This document shows, piece by piece, positions 34,735-43,982 of a DNA stretch of 64,000 nt. The stretch comes from Sphaerimonospora thailandensis (GTDB taxonomy: Bacteria > Actinomycetota > Actinomycetes > Streptosporangiales > Streptosporangiaceae), in contig NZ_BOOG01000031.1 of the NCBI RefSeq assembly GCF_016863115.1, forward strand, positions 1 to 64,000, given 5' to 3'. Position 1 is the first letter of the stretch, and each line of letters starts with the position of its first letter. The notes under the pieces were generated by a model. The model worked only from the letters and a program-made list of their open reading frames with translations, had not been told where the DNA came from and made no database searches. A program made the position numbers and the translations under genes.

Positions 34735-36090
34735 ATGCCTCGTACCGATGAGCCGGCGGAGCCCGCGGTGGAAGCCGTAGAACAGGACCGGCGTCGCCGG
34801 TCGCACGACCGAGAGATCCTCCGGCTGGCCGTTCCGGCCTTCGGGGCACTCGTGGCGGAACCGCTGTTCCTGCTCACCGACTCCGTCATCGTCGGCCGCC
34901 TTCCCGATCCGGCGCTGGGCGCACTCGGCGTGGCCGGCGCGGCCCTGGCCGCCCTGGTGGGCCTGTGCGTGTTCCTCGCGTACGCCACCACAGCGTCAGT
35001 CGCCCGGCAGGTGGGGGCGGGGGACGTCCGGCAGGCGATGCGCCAGGGCATCGACGGTCTGTGGCTGGCGGCCGCGATCGGTCTGGTCGTCAGCGCGGCA
35101 TGCTGGCCTCTTGCACCATTTATCGTACACCTGTTCGGTGCAACGGGGGAGCTCGCCGCACAGGCCGTCACCTACTTACGCGTAAGCCTCTTCGGCATCC
35201 CGGCGATGTTGCTGGTGCTCGCCGGGACCGGCGTACTGCGCGGCATGCAGGACACCCGGACACCGCTGGTCGTGTCCGTGGCCTCGTTCGCGCTGAACGG
35301 ACTGCTCAGCCTCTGGTTCGTTCTCGGGCTCGGCTGGGGGATCGCGGGTTCCGCCTGGGGGACGGTGGCCGCCCAGGCGCTGTCTGCCGCGGTCTATCTC
35401 ACGCTGGTGGTGCGGACCGCCCGTCGGCACGGCGCCCCGCTACGGCCCGACCTCGTCGGCCTCAGGGCCGCCGGCGCCGCCGGGTTCGCCCTGGTCATCC
35501 GCACGGCCTGCCTGCAGACCGTGCTGCTGGTGGCCACGTCGATCGCCACCAGGATGGGGGACGACCAGATCGGAGCGCACACCATCGCCGCCCGGATCTG
35601 GACATTCCTCGCGTTCGCCCTGGACGCGATCGCGATCGCGGGACAGGCGATCACAGGTCGGACGCTGGGCGCCGGGGACGCCGCCGCCACGCGGGACGCG
35701 ACCGCCCGCATGGTCCGGTGGGGCATCGCCTGCGGCTTGGTGTTCTGCGCGGCCGTGCTGCTGACCCGGCCGCTCGTCCCTGGCGTGTTCGACGCCAACG
35801 CGGGGGTGACCGCGCACCTGCTGGCCGTACTGTGGCCGGTGGCGCTCTTCCAGCCGGTCGCCGGCGTCGTCTTCGTGCTCGACGGGGTGCTGATCGGTGC
35901 GGGCGATCAGCGCTATCTGGCGTGGGCCGGCCTGTGGGCCACCATCGCCTACCTGCCGTTCGCCGCGCTGGCCGGCGCGGCCGGCAGCATGGTCGCCCTC
36001 TGGCTGGCGCTCGGCGCGTGGATGGTCGCCCGGTTGATCACGCTGGGCATCCGGGCGTACGGCACGGCCTGGCTGGTCACCGGTGCGTGA
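34735..36090 (+). CDS. MATE family efflux transporter (DinF-like)
   Basis: 451 residues with 12 hydrophobic segments and the duplicated six-helix pattern of MATE transporters: LRLAVPAFGALVAEPLFLLTDS at the first repeat, and FALVIRTACLQTVLLVATSI, GAHTIAARIW and VLDGVLIGAGDQRYL in the second. Such exporters extrude cationic drugs or metabolites using Na+ or H+. No regulator adjoins it except the intergenic DnaA-box region it shares with dnaB. Confidence 0.9.
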   Translation: MPRTDEPAEPAVEAVEQDRRRRSHDREILRLAVPAFGALVAEPLFLLTDSVIVGRLPDPALGALGVAGAALAALVGLCVFLAYATTASVARQVGAGDVRQAMRQGIDGLWLAAAIGLVVSAACWPLAPFIVHLFGATGELAAQAVTYLRVSLFGIPAMLLVLAGTGVLRGMQDTRTPLVVSVASFALNGLLSLWFVLGLGWGIAGSAWGTVAAQALSAAVYLTLVVRTARRHGAPLRPDLVGLRAAGAAGFALVIRTACLQTVLLVATSIATRMGDDQIGAHTIAARIWTFLAFALDAIAIAGQAITGRTLGAGDAAATRDATARMVRWGIACGLVFCAAVLLTRPLVPGVFDANAGVTAHLLAVLWPVALFQPVAGVVFVLDGVLIGAGDQRYLAWAGLWATIAYLPFAALAGAAGSMVALWLALGAWMVARLITLGIRAYGTAWLVTGA

Positions 36091-36234
36091 CCGGCGTGCG
36101 TGACCCGCGAGTGGCCAGGATTTGATGACCATGTGACATGCGGGGTCTTGTTCCCTTGATGCCCGTGGGGCACTGTTTCGTAACTGTCCGCCTATGCACG
36201 CCCCACAACCGACCCGCTCAGGATTGGCTTCCCG

Positions 36235-37749
36235 GTGTCCTCCCTGTCATCCACTCCGGACGCACGATCCACCTCGGTCCTGCGCCGTATGCCGTCGGAC
36301 GAGGTCCTCGGGCTGGGCTCACGGGCCAAGCAGGGGCTCTCCCAGATCTACGGACGCGGCGACCTGATCGTCTTCGGCCTCGGCGTGATGATCGGAGCGG
36401 GGATCTTCAACATCGCCGGTCGGCAGGCGGCCACGATCGCCGGGCCGGGCGTGATCCTCTCCTTCATGATCGCCGGAATCGCCAGCCTCCTCGTGGCCCT
36501 GTGCTACGCGGAGCTCGCGTCCGCGATGCCGGTCTCGGGCAGCGCCTACACGTTCACCTACGTCGTCTTCGGCGAGATGTGGGCCTGGATCGTCGGCTGT
36601 GCGCTCATCGTGGAGTTGGAGCTCGCCGCCGCGTCCGTGGCCAGGGCCTGGTCGCTGTACGCGGCGCAGACGCTGGCCGACCTCGGTGTGCAGGTGCCCG
36701 CACTGGGCGGCAAGGCCGTCGGCCCCGACCTGTTCACGCTGGCCATCCTGACCGTGCTGACCTTTGTCGTGGCGTTCAACGCCCGGGTCGGCCTGCGCGT
36801 GCTGTGGGTCATGGTCGGGGCGAAGCTGGCGGCCATCGCCGCCGTCATCGTCGTCGGCGCACGGCATGTCGACGCCGCGAACCTCGCGAGCATTCCGGCC
36901 GATCCCCTGCCGCTGGCCCGGGACGCCGACGTGCTGCACAGCACGCTTTTCGGCCTGACCTTCGGCCAGGCGCACGCCTTCGGCTGGCTGGGCATCCTGG
37001 CCGCCGCCCCCGCCATCGTCTTCGCGTACGTCGGGTTCGACCTGGTGGCCACCACCGCCGAGGAGACCAGGGACGCCCCGCGCGTGGTGCCCCAGGGCAT
37101 GATCCGGAGCCTGGCGATCACCACGGTCATCTACATCGCGGTCGCGGCCGTGATGGTGGGCATGGTGCGCTACACGAAGATCTCGTTGGAGACCCCGCTC
37201 GGCAACGCCTTCCGGGCCGTCGGCGAGCACTTCATGGTCCACGTCATCAACATCGGCGCCGTGCTGGGACTCACCACCGTCATCCTCGTGCTGCTGGTCA
37301 GCCAGACCCGCGTGGTGTTCGCGATGGCCCGCGACGGGCTGCTGCCCCGAAGCCTCGGACGGCTCACCGGACGGCACCAGACTCCCGCCACGGCGTCCCT
37401 GATCAGCGGTGCCGCCGCCATCCTGCTCGCCGAGCTCGCTCCGGTGCTCACGATGGAGCAACTCGTCGTGATGGGCACTCTGTTCGCGTTCCTGTTCGTG
37501 GCCGCAGGGGTCATCGCGCTGCGCCGGAGGATGCCCGAGCTGCCCGCGAGCTTCCGTACCCCGCTCTTCCCCCTTGTGCCGGTGCTCGCCATCCTGGCCA
37601 CGCTCTGGCTGATGGTCAACCTCCAGGTCATCACCTGGATCTACTTCGCCGTGTGCATGGCCGGCGCGGTGCTGCTCTACCTGCTGTACGGCAGACGCGC
37701 GAGCCTGCTGGCCCCGCCCCCGCCGGGCCGGGGCCGCCACCGCCGCTGA
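36235..37749 (+). CDS. APC-family amino acid permease (cationic amino acid transporter type)
   Basis: 504 residues, 12-14 membrane helices. GLGVMIGAGIFNIAGRQA is the APC consensus at helix 1, and FAYVGFDLVATTAEETRDAPR is the hallmark loop of the cationic amino acid transporter branch. Start GTG 36235. The substrate is inferred to be a basic or branched amino acid. It converges on the ABC genes, 11 bp away. Confidence 0.85.
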   Translation: MSSLSSTPDARSTSVLRRMPSDEVLGLGSRAKQGLSQIYGRGDLIVFGLGVMIGAGIFNIAGRQAATIAGPGVILSFMIAGIASLLVALCYAELASAMPVSGSAYTFTYVVFGEMWAWIVGCALIVELELAAASVARAWSLYAAQTLADLGVQVPALGGKAVGPDLFTLAILTVLTFVVAFNARVGLRVLWVMVGAKLAAIAAVIVVGARHVDAANLASIPADPLPLARDADVLHSTLFGLTFGQAHAFGWLGILAAAPAIVFAYVGFDLVATTAEETRDAPRVVPQGMIRSLAITTVIYIAVAAVMVGMVRYTKISLETPLGNAFRAVGEHFMVHVINIGAVLGLTTVILVLLVSQTRVVFAMARDGLLPRSLGRLTGRHQTPATASLISGAAAILLAELAPVLTMEQLVVMGTLFAFLFVAAGVIALRRRMPELPASFRTPLFPLVPVLAILATLWLMVNLQVITWIYFAVCMAGAVLLYLLYGRRASLLAPPPPGRGRHRR

Positions 37750-37760
37750 ACCCGCACTCG

Positions 37761-38498
37761 TCAGAGACGGCCCAGGATCCGGCTGAGGAACTCCCGGGTG
37801 CGGGGATGCTCGGGCGCCGTGAAGATCTGCTCGGGCGATCCGCGCTCCAGCAGCACCCCGCCGTCGAGAAAGCAGACCGTGTCGGCGATGTCGCGGGCGA
37901 ACTCCATCTCGTGCGTGGCCAGGATCATCGTCATCCCGGTCGCCTTGAGCTCGCGGATGACACCGAGGACCTCGGTGACCAGGGTCGGGTCGAGCGCGGA
38001 GGTGACCTCGTCGAGCAGCAGCAGCCGCGGCCGGGTGGCGATCGCCCGGATGACGGCCACCCGCTGCTGCTGTCCGCCGGAGAGTCGGTCGGGATACTCT
38101 CCCGCCCGGTCGGCCAGTCCGAACCTCGCGAGCAGTTCCCCGGCCCGCTTCTCGGCCTCCGCCCGAGGCGTACGGTGGACCTTGCGCGGCGCCAGCGTGA
38201 TGTTGTCGAGCACGGTCATGTGCGGGAAGAGGTTGTAGGCCTGGAAGACCGTGCCGATCCGTTTGCGCACCTCGTCCGGGTCCACTCCGGGATCGGTGAT
38301 CTCCGCGCCGTCGAGGTGGATCGTGCCGTCGTCGACCGCCTCCAGCAGGTTGACGCAGCGCAGCAGCGTCGACTTGCCCGATCCCGAGGCGCCGATCAGG
38401 CAGACGACCTCGTGCGGGGCGACCTCCAGGTCGATGCCGCGCAGCACGCTCTGCCCGCGGTAGTGCTTCCAGACTCCGTCGATCTTCAGCAGGCTCAT
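37761..38498 (-). CDS. Polar amino acid ABC transporter, ATP-binding protein
   Basis: 245 residues, GlnQ-like: Walker A GASGSGKST, Q-loop VFQAYNLFPHMT, signature LSGGQQQR, Walker B LLLLDEVTSALDP and switch His in ATHEMEFA. Its start overlaps the permease stop by 4 bp (ATGA). It powers uptake with the permease and the lipoprotein encoded upstream. Confidence 0.93.
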   Translation of the reverse strand: MSLLKIDGVWKHYRGQSVLRGIDLEVAPHEVVCLIGASGSGKSTLLRCVNLLEAVDDGTIHLDGAEITDPGVDPDEVRKRIGTVFQAYNLFPHMTVLDNITLAPRKVHRTPRAEAEKRAGELLARFGLADRAGEYPDRLSGGQQQRVAVIRAIATRPRLLLLDEVTSALDPTLVTEVLGVIRELKATGMTMILATHEMEFARDIADTVCFLDGGVLLERGSPEQIFTAPEHPRTREFLSRILGRL

Positions 38499-39403
38499 GC
38501 CCGTCCACCTCCTCCCAAGTGGCGGCGTGCCGTACGCGCGGCCAGGTGGTCGGTGAGGCGCGCCATCGGCACGGTCAGCGCGATGAACAGCAACGCGGCG
38601 GCCAGATAGGGCGTGTAGTTGAAGGTCGAGGCGGCGTGGATCTGGGCCTGGCGAAGCGCCTCCAAGGGGCCCAGCATGGCGACGAGCGCGCTGTCCTTCT
38701 GCAGGGAGACGAAGTCGTTCAGCAGCGGGGGGACCACCCGGCGGACCGCCTGCGGCAGCACCACATAGCGCATGGTCTGACCGTGGGACAGCGCCAGTGA
38801 CCGCGCGGCGGCCCGTTGGCTGGGGTGGATCGAGTCGATCCCCGAACGGAACACCTCGGCGACGTACGCCCCGTACGACAGCACGAGCGCGATGACGCCG
38901 AGCGTCACCGGGTCGGCCGGCGCGCCCTGAAGCTGGAGTGCCGGGATGCCGAACCCGACCAGGTAGACCAGCAGGATGGTGGGGATGCCGCGGAAGATGT
39001 CGGTGTACAGCACGGCCAGCGCACGCAGCGGGAAGAACACCGGCGAGCGCAGTCCGCGCACGAGGGCCACGATCAGCCCCAGCACCAGGATGAACACCTC
39101 GGCGACCAGGAAGATCTTGATGTTGAGGAGGAACCCGCGCAACACGTCGGGGAGCGCCTCGGTGAACGCGGTGGGGCTGAAGAACGTCTCCCTGACCCGA
39201 GGCCAGCCCGGTGACGCGGTGACGGCCACGACGACCGTGACGGCGACCAGCAGGGTGGAGGCCGTGGCGACCGAGACTGACCGCCGGGTTCGGCGGCGCA
39301 GCTCGGCCTCGCGGCGGATCTGCCGTTCGCTCTTCACCCAGCTTCTCGTCTCGGGCGCGGCAGTGACGGTCTCCACCCGGGTCGGCCGCGCCTCCTCGGT
39401 CAA
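38495..39403 (-). CDS. Polar amino acid ABC transporter, permease
   Basis: 302 residues from TTG 39403, which overlaps the binding-protein stop by 4 bp and follows GGAG; GTG 39439 is an alternative that adds 12 residues. A charged N-terminal tail precedes five or six helices. The EAA-type loop SLALSHGQTMRYVVLPQAVRR matches HisM/GlnP permeases, and DIFRGIPTILLVYLVGFGIP is the family's N-terminal signature. One permease gene suggests a homodimer. Confidence 0.88.
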   Translation of the reverse strand: MTEEARPTRVETVTAAPETRSWVKSERQIRREAELRRRTRRSVSVATASTLLVAVTVVVAVTASPGWPRVRETFFSPTAFTEALPDVLRGFLLNIKIFLVAEVFILVLGLIVALVRGLRSPVFFPLRALAVLYTDIFRGIPTILLVYLVGFGIPALQLQGAPADPVTLGVIALVLSYGAYVAEVFRSGIDSIHPSQRAAARSLALSHGQTMRYVVLPQAVRRVVPPLLNDFVSLQKDSALVAMLGPLEALRQAQIHAASTFNYTPYLAAALLFIALTVPMARLTDHLAARTARRHLGGGGRA

Positions 39404-40317
39404 CTCAGCTCCGGCGCGCCCGCGGCCGCGGTCAGCCACCGGCTCTCGATCCCGGCCAGTTCGCCGGACGTCTTGAGCTCACCGAGCGCCTTGTCCACGC
39501 AGGGGACCAGGCCGTTGCCCTTCTGGAAGAGCAGGCCGAACTCCTCGGGGGCGTCCGACTGGGCCGCGAACTGGCCCACGATCTTCGAGCCCTCCACCTG
39601 GGCGGCTGTGACGTAGAAGGCGGTCGGCAGGTCCACGACGATCGCGTCGATCTGCTTGTTCTTCAGCGCGTTGATCGCGTCGATCTGCTGGTTGAACACG
39701 CTGGGATCGGCGCCGGGCTGGATCACCTGCCGGACCGCCTGCAGCGCGGTGGTGCCCGCCTGGACCCCGATCTTGGCATCCTTGAGCTCGGCCAGGGTGG
39801 CGGCCTTGGCGAACGTGGAGCCGTCCAGGGCGACCACGCCCTGCTTGACGGTGTAGTACCCCGCGCTGAAGTCGACGGCCTTCTTACGCTCCGGAGTGAT
39901 GGAGATCTGGTTGATGTCGAAGTCGAACTTCTTCGGCCCGGGGGCGAACGAGGAGTCGAAGGGGACGACGGCCCAGACGACCTCGTCCTTGGTGAAGCCC
40001 ATCTTCTGGGCGACGGCGTACGCCACCGCGCTCTCGAAGCCCTGCCCATTGGCGGGGTCGTCGTCCTTGAACCACGGCTCGTAGGCCGGCTTGTCGGTGC
40101 CGATGGTCAGTTTGCCGGGAGTGACGAGCGTGAGGCCGTCCTTGGCGCAGCTCGCCGTGGCGGCCGTACCCGTCGCATCGCCGGCGGCCGCGGACGGCTG
40201 GCCGTCCGAGGATTGGGAGGCCGGCGCGCATGCGGCGGCGGCCAGCGTGAGGCCGCCGAACGCCAGAAGCACGGTGGCACGGCGCACGGGTCGACGGCGC
40301 ACGGGGGAACGGCGCAT
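39400..40317 (-). CDS. Amino acid ABC transporter substrate-binding lipoprotein
   Basis: 305 residues from ATG 40317 (GGAGG 5 bases upstream). An Arg-rich n-region, a hydrophobic stretch and the lipobox LAAAAC mark a lipoprotein. The mature part is a periplasmic-binding-protein type 2 domain: LTIGTDKPAYEPWF, FDFDINQISITPERKKAVDFS and DAIVVDLPTAFYV. The Asp/Arg ligand pattern resembles polar amino acid binders. First gene of a three-gene operon with 4-bp overlaps. Confidence 0.9.
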   Translation of the reverse strand: MRRSPVRRRPVRRATVLLAFGGLTLAAAACAPASQSSDGQPSAAAGDATGTAATASCAKDGLTLVTPGKLTIGTDKPAYEPWFKDDDPANGQGFESAVAYAVAQKMGFTKDEVVWAVVPFDSSFAPGPKKFDFDINQISITPERKKAVDFSAGYYTVKQGVVALDGSTFAKAATLAELKDAKIGVQAGTTALQAVRQVIQPGADPSVFNQQIDAINALKNKQIDAIVVDLPTAFYVTAAQVEGSKIVGQFAAQSDAPEEFGLLFQKGNGLVPCVDKALGELKTSGELAGIESRWLTAAAGAPELS

Positions 40318-40425
40318 CACAGCCTCCATCAGCACGATCTTCCACGGAATCCGCAAATTTAGCTGGGAAGATAGTAGCGTTTTGGCAATACCCGAGTCCG
40401 TCCCCGGTCCCCCCGGAAAACGACC

Positions 40426-40457
40426 GAGGCCCCCCTCCGGAGATCGGAGAGGGGCCC
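40426..40457. terminator. Intrinsic terminator after rplI
   Basis: On the minus strand a hairpin with GGGCCCCTCTCC and GGAGGGGGCCTC arms (one mismatch), about 50 bp past the rplI stop. It ends the rpsF-ssb-rpsR-rplI transcript. Confidence 0.75.
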
Positions 40458-40503
40458 GATGGTGATCAGGTCGGGGTGTTCGGCGAACACTTCCGACGGA
40501 GGA

Positions 40504-40950
40504 TCAGCCGGCGACGACCTCGACGTCGAGGTTGGCGACGACCTCCGGGTGCAGCCTGACGCTGACCCGGTGGGTGCCGACGCTCTTGATCGCGTTGTCG
40601 ATCACGATGCGGCGCCGGTCGAGCTGCGGGCCGCCGGCGGACTTGACCGCCTCGGCGATGTCGCCCGTGGTGATCGAGCCGAACAGCCGGCCCGCCTCGC
40701 CCGCACGCGTCGCGAGCCTGACCTTCAGCCCGCCGAGCCGGCCGGCGACCTCCTGGGCCGAGCCCAGGTCGCGGATCTCGCGGGCGGCACGCGCCTTCTT
40801 GATGGAGGCGATCTGCGACTCGGCGCCGCGGGTCCAGCGGATGGCGAATCCACGGGGAACGAGGTAGTTGCGGCCGTAGCCGTCCTTCACCTCGACCACG
40901 TCGCCGGGAGCGCCGAGGCCGGAGACCTCGGTCGTGAGAATCAGCTTCAT
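40504..40950 (-). CDS. rplI: 50S ribosomal protein L9
   Basis: 148 residues. The N-terminal domain is typical (MKLILTTEVSGLGAPGDVVEV, YGRNYLVPRGFA), followed by the long connecting helix and the C-terminal rRNA-binding domain. Last gene of the rpsF operon, 17 bp after rpsR. Confidence 0.97.
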   Translation of the reverse strand: MKLILTTEVSGLGAPGDVVEVKDGYGRNYLVPRGFAIRWTRGAESQIASIKKARAAREIRDLGSAQEVAGRLGGLKVRLATRAGEAGRLFGSITTGDIAEAVKSAGGPQLDRRRIVIDNAIKSVGTHRVSVRLHPEVVANLDVEVVAG

Positions 40951-40967
40951 TTCCTGGGTCTCCCTTC

Positions 40968-41204
40968 TCAGCGCGCCGTGCTCGTGTAAGGCAGCAGGGC
41001 CATCTCACGGGCGTTCTTGATGGCGGTGGCCACGTCGCGCTGGTGCTGGGTGCAGTTGCCCGTCACCCGGCGGGCACGGATCTTGCCGCGGTCGGAGATG
41101 AACTTCCGCAGCAGCCCCGTGTCCTTGTAGTCGACATAGGAGATCTTGTCGTGGCAGAAGAGGCAAACCTTCTTCTTCGGCTTGCGAACTGCCGGCTTGG
41201 CCAT
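40968..41204 (-). CDS. rpsR: 30S ribosomal protein S18
   Basis: 78 residues from ATG 41204 behind AAAGGAG. The CxxC in VCLFCHDK and a third Cys in TGNCTQHQ make it the zinc-type (C+) form; the family core [20 protein letters not shown] is intact. The zinc-free paralogue that actinobacteria often keep under Zur control is not in the window. Confidence 0.97.
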   Translation of the reverse strand: MAKPAVRKPKKKVCLFCHDKISYVDYKDTGLLRKFISDRGKIRARRVTGNCTQHQRDVATAIKNAREMALLPYTSTAR

Positions 41205-41288
41205 CGTGGTGCTCCTTTCAGAGCCCCGCGTCACGCGGGAATGGTCGCTCGGATTGTCGGTATGTGATGGAGACGAGAAGAGCGATGA

Positions 41289-41825
41289 TCAGAAGGGCGG
41301 TTCGTCGCTGAAGTCGCCGCCGAATCCGCCGCCGCCCCCCTGGGGGGCGCCGAACCCGCCGCCGCCTCCGCCACCCTGGCCGTAGCCGCCCTGCGGCGCG
41401 GGGGTCGCGGACGCCCACGGGTCGTTCGCCGGGCCGCCGCCGAAGCCGCCGCCCTGGCGGGAGGTCTTGTTGACCTTCGCCGTGGCGTTGCGCAGCGACG
41501 GGCCGACCTCGTCGACCTCGACCTCGTAGACCGTGCGCTTCTCGCCTTCCTTGGTCTCGTACGACCGTTGGCGCAGCCGTCCCTGCACGATGACCCGCAT
41601 GCCGCGCTGCAGGCTCTCGGCGACGTTCTCCGCCGCCTGCCGCCACACGTTGCAGGTGAGGAACAGCCCCTCGCCGTCCTTCCACTCGTTGGTCTGCTTG
41701 TCGAGGAACCGCGGAGTGGACGCGATGCGGAACCGGGCCACGGCTTGCCCCGTCGGGGTGAAGCGCAGCTCGGGGTCGTCGACAAGGTTGCCGACGATGG
41801 TGATCTGGGTGTCGCCTGCTGCCAT
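41289..41825 (-). CDS. ssb: Single-stranded DNA-binding protein
   Basis: 178 residues from ATG 41825. OB fold: [38 protein letters not shown] and VIVQGRL. The tail is a Gly-rich linker ending in DEPPF, the acidic tip that recruits partners. It coats single strands at forks and lies in the conserved position between rpsF and rpsR. Confidence 0.97.
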   Translation of the reverse strand: MAAGDTQITIVGNLVDDPELRFTPTGQAVARFRIASTPRFLDKQTNEWKDGEGLFLTCNVWRQAAENVAESLQRGMRVIVQGRLRQRSYETKEGEKRTVYEVEVDEVGPSLRNATAKVNKTSRQGGGFGGGPANDPWASATPAPQGGYGQGGGGGGGFGAPQGGGGGFGGDFSDEPPF

Positions 41826-41920
41826 CGGTCGCTTTAGCCTTCCTATCCCGTGCGCCGACCCGTTCAAGGGCCCAGCGTACGGCTACCCCCCGACAAACTT
41901 GTCGGGCTTGGCGGCACTGG

Positions 41921-42211
41921 TCAGTGAAGCTCGGGCCGCATGACCTTGGTGCGGAGGATGCCCTCGTTCAGGTTCAGCTGGCGGTCCAGCTCCTTCACCG
42001 TGGCGGGCTCCGCGGTCAGGTCGACGACGGCATAGATGCCCTCGGCCTTCTTGGCGATGTCGTAGGCCAGCTTGCGACGCCCCCACACGTCGACCTTCTC
42101 CACACTGCCGCCGTCGTTGCGTACGACGGCCAGGAACTGGTCGAGCGAGGGCTGCACGGTGCGCTCATCGAGGGACGGGTCGAGGATGACCATCATCTCG
42201 TAACGACGCAT
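41921..42211 (-). CDS. rpsF: 30S ribosomal protein S6
   Basis: 96 residues, full length. [20 protein letters not shown] and [13 protein letters not shown] are diagnostic. GAGGAGG precedes ATG 42211. First gene of the rpsF-ssb-rpsR-rplI operon; its promoter must lie in the roughly 200 bp to 42417. Confidence 0.97.
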   Translation of the reverse strand: MRRYEMMVILDPSLDERTVQPSLDQFLAVVRNDGGSVEKVDVWGRRKLAYDIAKKAEGIYAVVDLTAEPATVKELDRQLNLNEGILRTKVMRPELH

Positions 42212-42417
42212 GCCGAATCCAACCTCCTCTGGACTCTTGCGGTCACGACACCTTGCCGTGACAGGAGGATCCGCCGCGCGAGGTCAAGCGGCGGCTTGTA
42301 CTTTCCGCCGCTCATACCATGCGCAGTCGGTTAAGGCTACCAGCCCCTTGGCCGTACGCCGTCCTGAGCCCAGACTGGAAGGTGAGCCGAACCGCAAGGT
42401 AAGAGGGGGTGTCTCAG

Positions 42418-42738
42418 ATGAGACAGGTCACCACCCGCCCCACCGAGAGGCCGTCACCGCGTTTCACTCTCAACACGGACGGCGGGCGACATCCGCTGAC
42501 GAACTTCCTGACGGTCGCCACGCTCATGCTGGGCATCATGGCCTTCGTCACCGGGTTCATCGTCGACAGCCACATCGTCGCGTCCTGGGTGGGTGCGCTC
42601 GGGTTCTGGGGCGGCCTCTACGTGCAGTACATCTCGGTCACCACCGCCCAGCGATGCCTCATCATCGCTGGAGTGGTGACGTCGTTCGTGGGGATGGCCC
42701 TGGGGGTCGCGCACGGCGGCTTCGTTCCGCACGTCTGA
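42418..42738 (+). CDS. Small membrane protein with three helices, unknown function
   Basis: 106 residues from ATG 42418, 9 bases after AGAGGGGG; a GTG at 42409 lies on that site. A cytoplasmic N-terminus (about 35 residues) is followed by helices at FLTVATLMLGIMAFVTGFIV, WVGALGFWGGLYVQYISV and CLIIAGVVTSFVGMALGV. Divergent from rpsF and converging on another small membrane gene. No family recognised. Confidence 0.7.
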   Translation: MRQVTTRPTERPSPRFTLNTDGGRHPLTNFLTVATLMLGIMAFVTGFIVDSHIVASWVGALGFWGGLYVQYISVTTAQRCLIIAGVVTSFVGMALGVAHGGFVPHV

Positions 42739-42766
42739 GGCCGGGCCGGGACGCCGGGCTCGTCGG

Positions 42767-42943
42767 TCAGCCTCCGACGTGCAGATCCACGCCGAGAAGG
42801 ATCAGGAACCACAGGAAGATCGCCAACAGGGCCTGCGCGACCTGCTTGAGAAGGGCCGGGGTGAGGTAGTGGTGGACCCACGCGACGTAGACACCGACCA
42901 GGAGGTAGACGAGTAGGAGGAAGCTGCTCAACCGATATCTCAC
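42767..42943 (-). CDS. Small membrane protein (58 aa), two helices
   Basis: A 58-residue frame from GTG 42943 to TGA 42767, with AAGGAGA six bases before the start. It reads MRYRLSSFLLLVYLLVGVYV, a short charged link, then ALLAIFLWFLILLGVDL. The ribosome-binding site, codon bias and amphipathic layout support it. Unknown function; it converges with the three-helix gene. Confidence 0.7.
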   Translation of the reverse strand: MRYRLSSFLLLVYLLVGVYVAWVHHYLTPALLKQVAQALLAIFLWFLILLGVDLHVGG

Positions 42944-43126
42944 GCCCGTCTCCTTAGTATCATCGGCGCATCTGTCGGTGGTGAGTTGGCGGCTGCCCTC
43001 ATGTGCCTTAGTGAAACATTCCCGGTACGTCGGCGCCCGCGGGAAATCCCGCCCGGCGGACCGGACCGGTAGCGGCGACCTTCACATGTCCCTCCACACG
43101 TACCTCCACAACGAACAGGGGAAGAA

Positions 43127-43915
43127 GTGACGACGTCACAGCGACCACAGCGCATCGGTGCCCACGTCGACCAGGACGACCCGCTGGCCCACGCGGCCAC
43201 CAGGAACGCCGACGTCGTGCAGTTCTTCCTCGGCGACCCGCAGGGGTGGAAGGGACCGGTCGTCCCGGCCTCCGCCGCCGCTCTGCGCGACTCGGACGTG
43301 GACGTCTACATCCACGCGCCGTACGTGATCAACGTGGCGACGGCCAACAACCGGATCAGGATCCCCAGCCGCAAGCTCCTCGACGGTCATCTGAAGGCCG
43401 CCGCCTCGATCGGCGCCAGGGGCCTGATCGTCCACGGCGGGCACGTCAACGCGGGCGACGACCCCCAGGTCGGGTTCGACAACTGGCGCAAGGTCTTCGA
43501 GCGCATGGAGTGCGAGATCCCCGTGCTGATCGAGAACACGGCGGGCGGCGGCAACGCCATGGCGCGCAAGCTCGACCGGATCGCCCGCCTCTGGGACGCG
43601 GCCACCTCCGGCGCGTCGGACCCCTCGGTCGTCGGCTTCTGCCTCGACACCTGTCACTTCCACGCGGGCGGCGAGGAACTCGTGGGGCTGGTCGACCGGG
43701 TGAAGGCGATCACCGGCCGGATCGACCTGATCCACTGCAACGACTCCAGGGACGCCTTCGACTCCGGTGCGGACCGCCACGCCAACCTCGGGGCCGGTCA
43801 GATCGATCCCGAGCACATCCTCGAGGTCTGCCGCGCGGCCGGGGCCCCGATCGTGGTCGAGACCCCGTTCGAGGGCCAGGCCGACGACATCGCCTTCCTA
43901 CGCAAGCACCTCTAA
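43127..43915 (+). CDS. Endonuclease IV-type AP endonuclease (xylose isomerase-like TIM barrel)
   Basis: 262 residues from GTG 43127. A TIM barrel with metal-site motifs VYIHAPYVIN, LIVHGGH, VLIENTAGGG, GFCLDTCHFHAGG, HCNDSR and IVVETPFEG, all in the order of endonuclease IV, where they bind three zinc ions. It would cut abasic sites in base-excision repair. Slightly short of E. coli Nfo (285 residues). Confidence 0.85.
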   Translation: MTTSQRPQRIGAHVDQDDPLAHAATRNADVVQFFLGDPQGWKGPVVPASAAALRDSDVDVYIHAPYVINVATANNRIRIPSRKLLDGHLKAAASIGARGLIVHGGHVNAGDDPQVGFDNWRKVFERMECEIPVLIENTAGGGNAMARKLDRIARLWDAATSGASDPSVVGFCLDTCHFHAGGEELVGLVDRVKAITGRIDLIHCNDSRDAFDSGADRHANLGAGQIDPEHILEVCRAAGAPIVVETPFEGQADDIAFLRKHL

Positions 43916-43942
43916 CTCCACAACACCACCTGGGAGAGGTGG

Positions 43943-43963
43943 TTGTCCACAGGCTGTGGACAG
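43943..43963. promoter_or_regulatory. Inverted pair of DnaA boxes
   Basis: TTGTCCACA (43943-43951, perfect) and TGTGGACAG (43955-43963, one mismatch) face each other with a 3-bp spacer, so TGTCCACA-GGC-TGTGGACA is a perfect dyad. It lies in the 67-bp gap between convergent genes and could also act as a terminator hairpin. Confidence 0.45.
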
Positions 43964-43982
43964 ACTTGGTGGATTGCGACGC

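Noticed and set aside
36319-38508. 729-codon minus-strand frame over the permease and ABC ATPase genes
   Set aside because: Antisense shadow; the plus-strand permease has motifs and helices, and the ATPase uses another minus frame.
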